DNA of 64,000 bases, from assembly GCF_000316115.1 (NCBI RefSeq), contig NZ_JH993797.1, positions 1,288,486-1,352,485 of the forward strand, read 5' to 3'. How positions within the stretch are numbered: position 1 is the stretch's first letter; each line of letters starts with the position of its first letter. The notes beneath the pieces are model-generated. The model saw nothing but the letters and a program-made list of their open reading frames with translations. It made no database searches and was not told where the DNA came from. The position numbers and the translations under genes are program-made. This DNA comes from Leptolyngbya sp. PCC 7375. Its GTDB lineage: Bacteria > Cyanobacteriota > Cyanobacteriia > Phormidesmidales > Phormidesmidaceae. This document shows positions 63,027 through 64,000 of this stretch, piece after piece.

Positions 63027-63366
63027 ACAGGGCATTAAATCTGGAATACCCCGATATTAATGGAGGATGTAATCTAAGTAGCAGCTATTTGCCAAACATC
63101 ATAATATAGCTGAAGTCGATATCAAGTAATCTAAGTAGGAATGCCTATGGGGGTTGGTAAATTCTGAATCCTTAAGGAGGTCAGTTCAAGCCTTTATAAA
63201 ATGCAAGCGAGCTGTTTAACATCTGCGAGTTTGCTCCCAAAGCCGAAATTCTAGGGGCTTTAATTGGGTATTAGCTTTTAGCTTTTGGCTTTACCCTGGG
63301 TGCATTAATTCTGTTCTTTGGGATTGTTGTCAGTTAGTCTTATCTACGACTAAAAGACCAGGACGA
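63027..63366. other. Intergenic region with a possible decayed membrane peptide
   Basis: A plus-strand frame at 63227-63337 reads EFAPKAEILGALIGY, then TAG (63272-63274), then LLAFGFTLGALILFFGIVVS and a second TAG. The even hydrophobic pattern on both sides of the internal stop suggests the remains of a one- or two-span peptide. I cannot name it. The rest shows nothing. Confidence 0.3.
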
Positions 63367-63699
63367 TTAGTCAAATGACCTGATGACGTTGGAATATCTC
63401 TGTAAAACTTCTTGCCATCGAGTCCCCCCTTGAGCTACAGCGGCTTGATGCTGCTCTGCTATCTGTTGGGGTGCATAAAAAAATTCATTTCGAACCTGGA
63501 CGCGCACCAAGTTGTTGATATCAGGTTCACTATAGTACCAGTTGCAGCCCAGGCCTGGTGTAGACTCCGATTCTGTTTTTAAGTTTTCTCGATTTTGTAT
63601 CCACCAATCCAAGAACGGAGACAGATCAACTCCCACTGTAAAACTACTGAATTTGTAACTGGGTAATGCCGATGCTTGCCATTCAGATTTTAGAGACAT
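63367..63699 (-). CDS. Hypothetical protein, 110 residues
   Basis: The frame is open from ATG 63699 (MSLKSEWQASALPSYKFSSF) to 63367. It is a soluble, tryptophan-rich small protein (FLDWWIQNRENLKTESES, GCNWYYSEPDINNLVRVQVR, QGGTRWQEVLQRYSNVIRSF) without membrane segments or motifs that I know. Composition and length suggest a real gene. There is a plausible ATG but no strong ribosome site. It lies between the channel gene and the minisatellite. No function is proposed. Confidence 0.6.
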   Translation of the reverse strand: MSLKSEWQASALPSYKFSSFTVGVDLSPFLDWWIQNRENLKTESESTPGLGCNWYYSEPDINNLVRVQVRNEFFYAPQQIAEQHQAAVAQGGTRWQEVLQRYSNVIRSFD

Positions 63700-63772
63700 G
63701 GGACCTAATGTTTTGTGTCAATTACGACGCTATGGAGAGCAATGTCACTGAAGTTCAAGTAATTCTATTGAG

Positions 63773-64000
63773 CCGGAGCCGCTCATCCACCAGCATGATT
63801 TGTGCAGGGCTCAGGGATGTCAACCGGAGCCGCTCACCCACCAGCATGATTTGTGCAGGGCTCAGGGATGTCAACCAGAGCCGCTCACCTGGAAGCATAA
63901 TTTGTGCAGGGCTCAGGGATGTCAACCAGAGCCGCTCACCCACCAGCATAATTTGTGCAGGGCTCAGGGATGTCAACCAGAGCCGCTCACCTGGAAGCAT
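63773..64000. repeat. 51-bp minisatellite, at least 4.5 copies, runs off the window
   Basis: Units start at 63773, 63824, 63875, 63926 and 63977 (partial). They share GCAGGGCTCAGGGATGTCAA and differ mainly in one 8-base block, CACCAGC or CTGGAAGC, in the order A, A, B, A, B. The period of 51 keeps all three frames open; the minus strand reads a 17-residue repeat containing LTSLSPAQIML and GERLWLTS. Whether it is translated cannot be decided from this fragment. Confidence 0.93.

Overview
The window looks like chromosomal DNA of a cyanobacterium. GCGATCGC-type HIP1 octamers recur throughout, and there are a GUN4-domain protein, XisH/XisI, a kinase-NACHT fusion and a DICT-domain protein, all families common in cyanobacteria. 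There is no rRNA, tRNA or CRISPR array that I can see. Genus cannot be fixed from the sequence alone.

Layout. 1-8,950: AT-rich surface-polysaccharide cluster (glycosyltransferase tail, Wzy-like polymerase, acyltransferase split by an IS630 element, three GT4 and one GT2 glycosyltransferases, FkbM methyltransferase). 8,950-11,800: small accessory genes and debris (MNT/HEPN pair with a broken HEPN gene, a YdcF gene with a decayed second copy of its 5' end, Uma2 tail, xisI/xisH). 12,069-16,475: metK, ahcY and GDP-fucose synthase; the first two look proteobacterial in type. 16,567-22,274: kinase-NACHT-membrane fusion, then a histidine kinase and response regulator. 22,400-24,515: broken AraC gene and an IS4-family element with a 9-bp target duplication. 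24,908-31,635: RND efflux system with a GUN4-domain gene inside it, then a sugar dehydrogenase lipoprotein. 32,000-43,250: MerR/CMD/broken aldo-keto reductase operon, DICT-GAF protein, HAD phosphatase, SNF2 helicase with SWIM partner, AraC regulator, membrane metallopeptidase, and a MerR fused to a beta-propeller. 44,348-48,484: a 1,378-residue LamG protein of unknown function. 48,908-54,966: two nearly identical IS110-family copies in direct orientation around an AraC regulator and two short-chain dehydrogenases, one with a Tat signal. 55,220-57,257: a small integron (integron integrase, attC site, one membrane-protein cassette). 57,429-63,026: a second RND pump with its adaptor, and a potassium channel. 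63,773-64,000: a 51-bp minisatellite running off the end.

How the parts relate. The first third builds and decorates an exported glycan; metK/ahcY could supply and recycle S-adenosylmethionine for methylation, but that link is only inferred. The two RND systems lack an outer-membrane factor here and must borrow one. The right half is strongly shaped by mobile DNA. The most notable observations are the cyanobacterial integron with a convincing attC fold, the metK-ahcY pair of apparently foreign type, two MerR genes with the same leaderless 19-bp-spacer promoter (one now a MerR-propeller chimera), and the large LamG protein.
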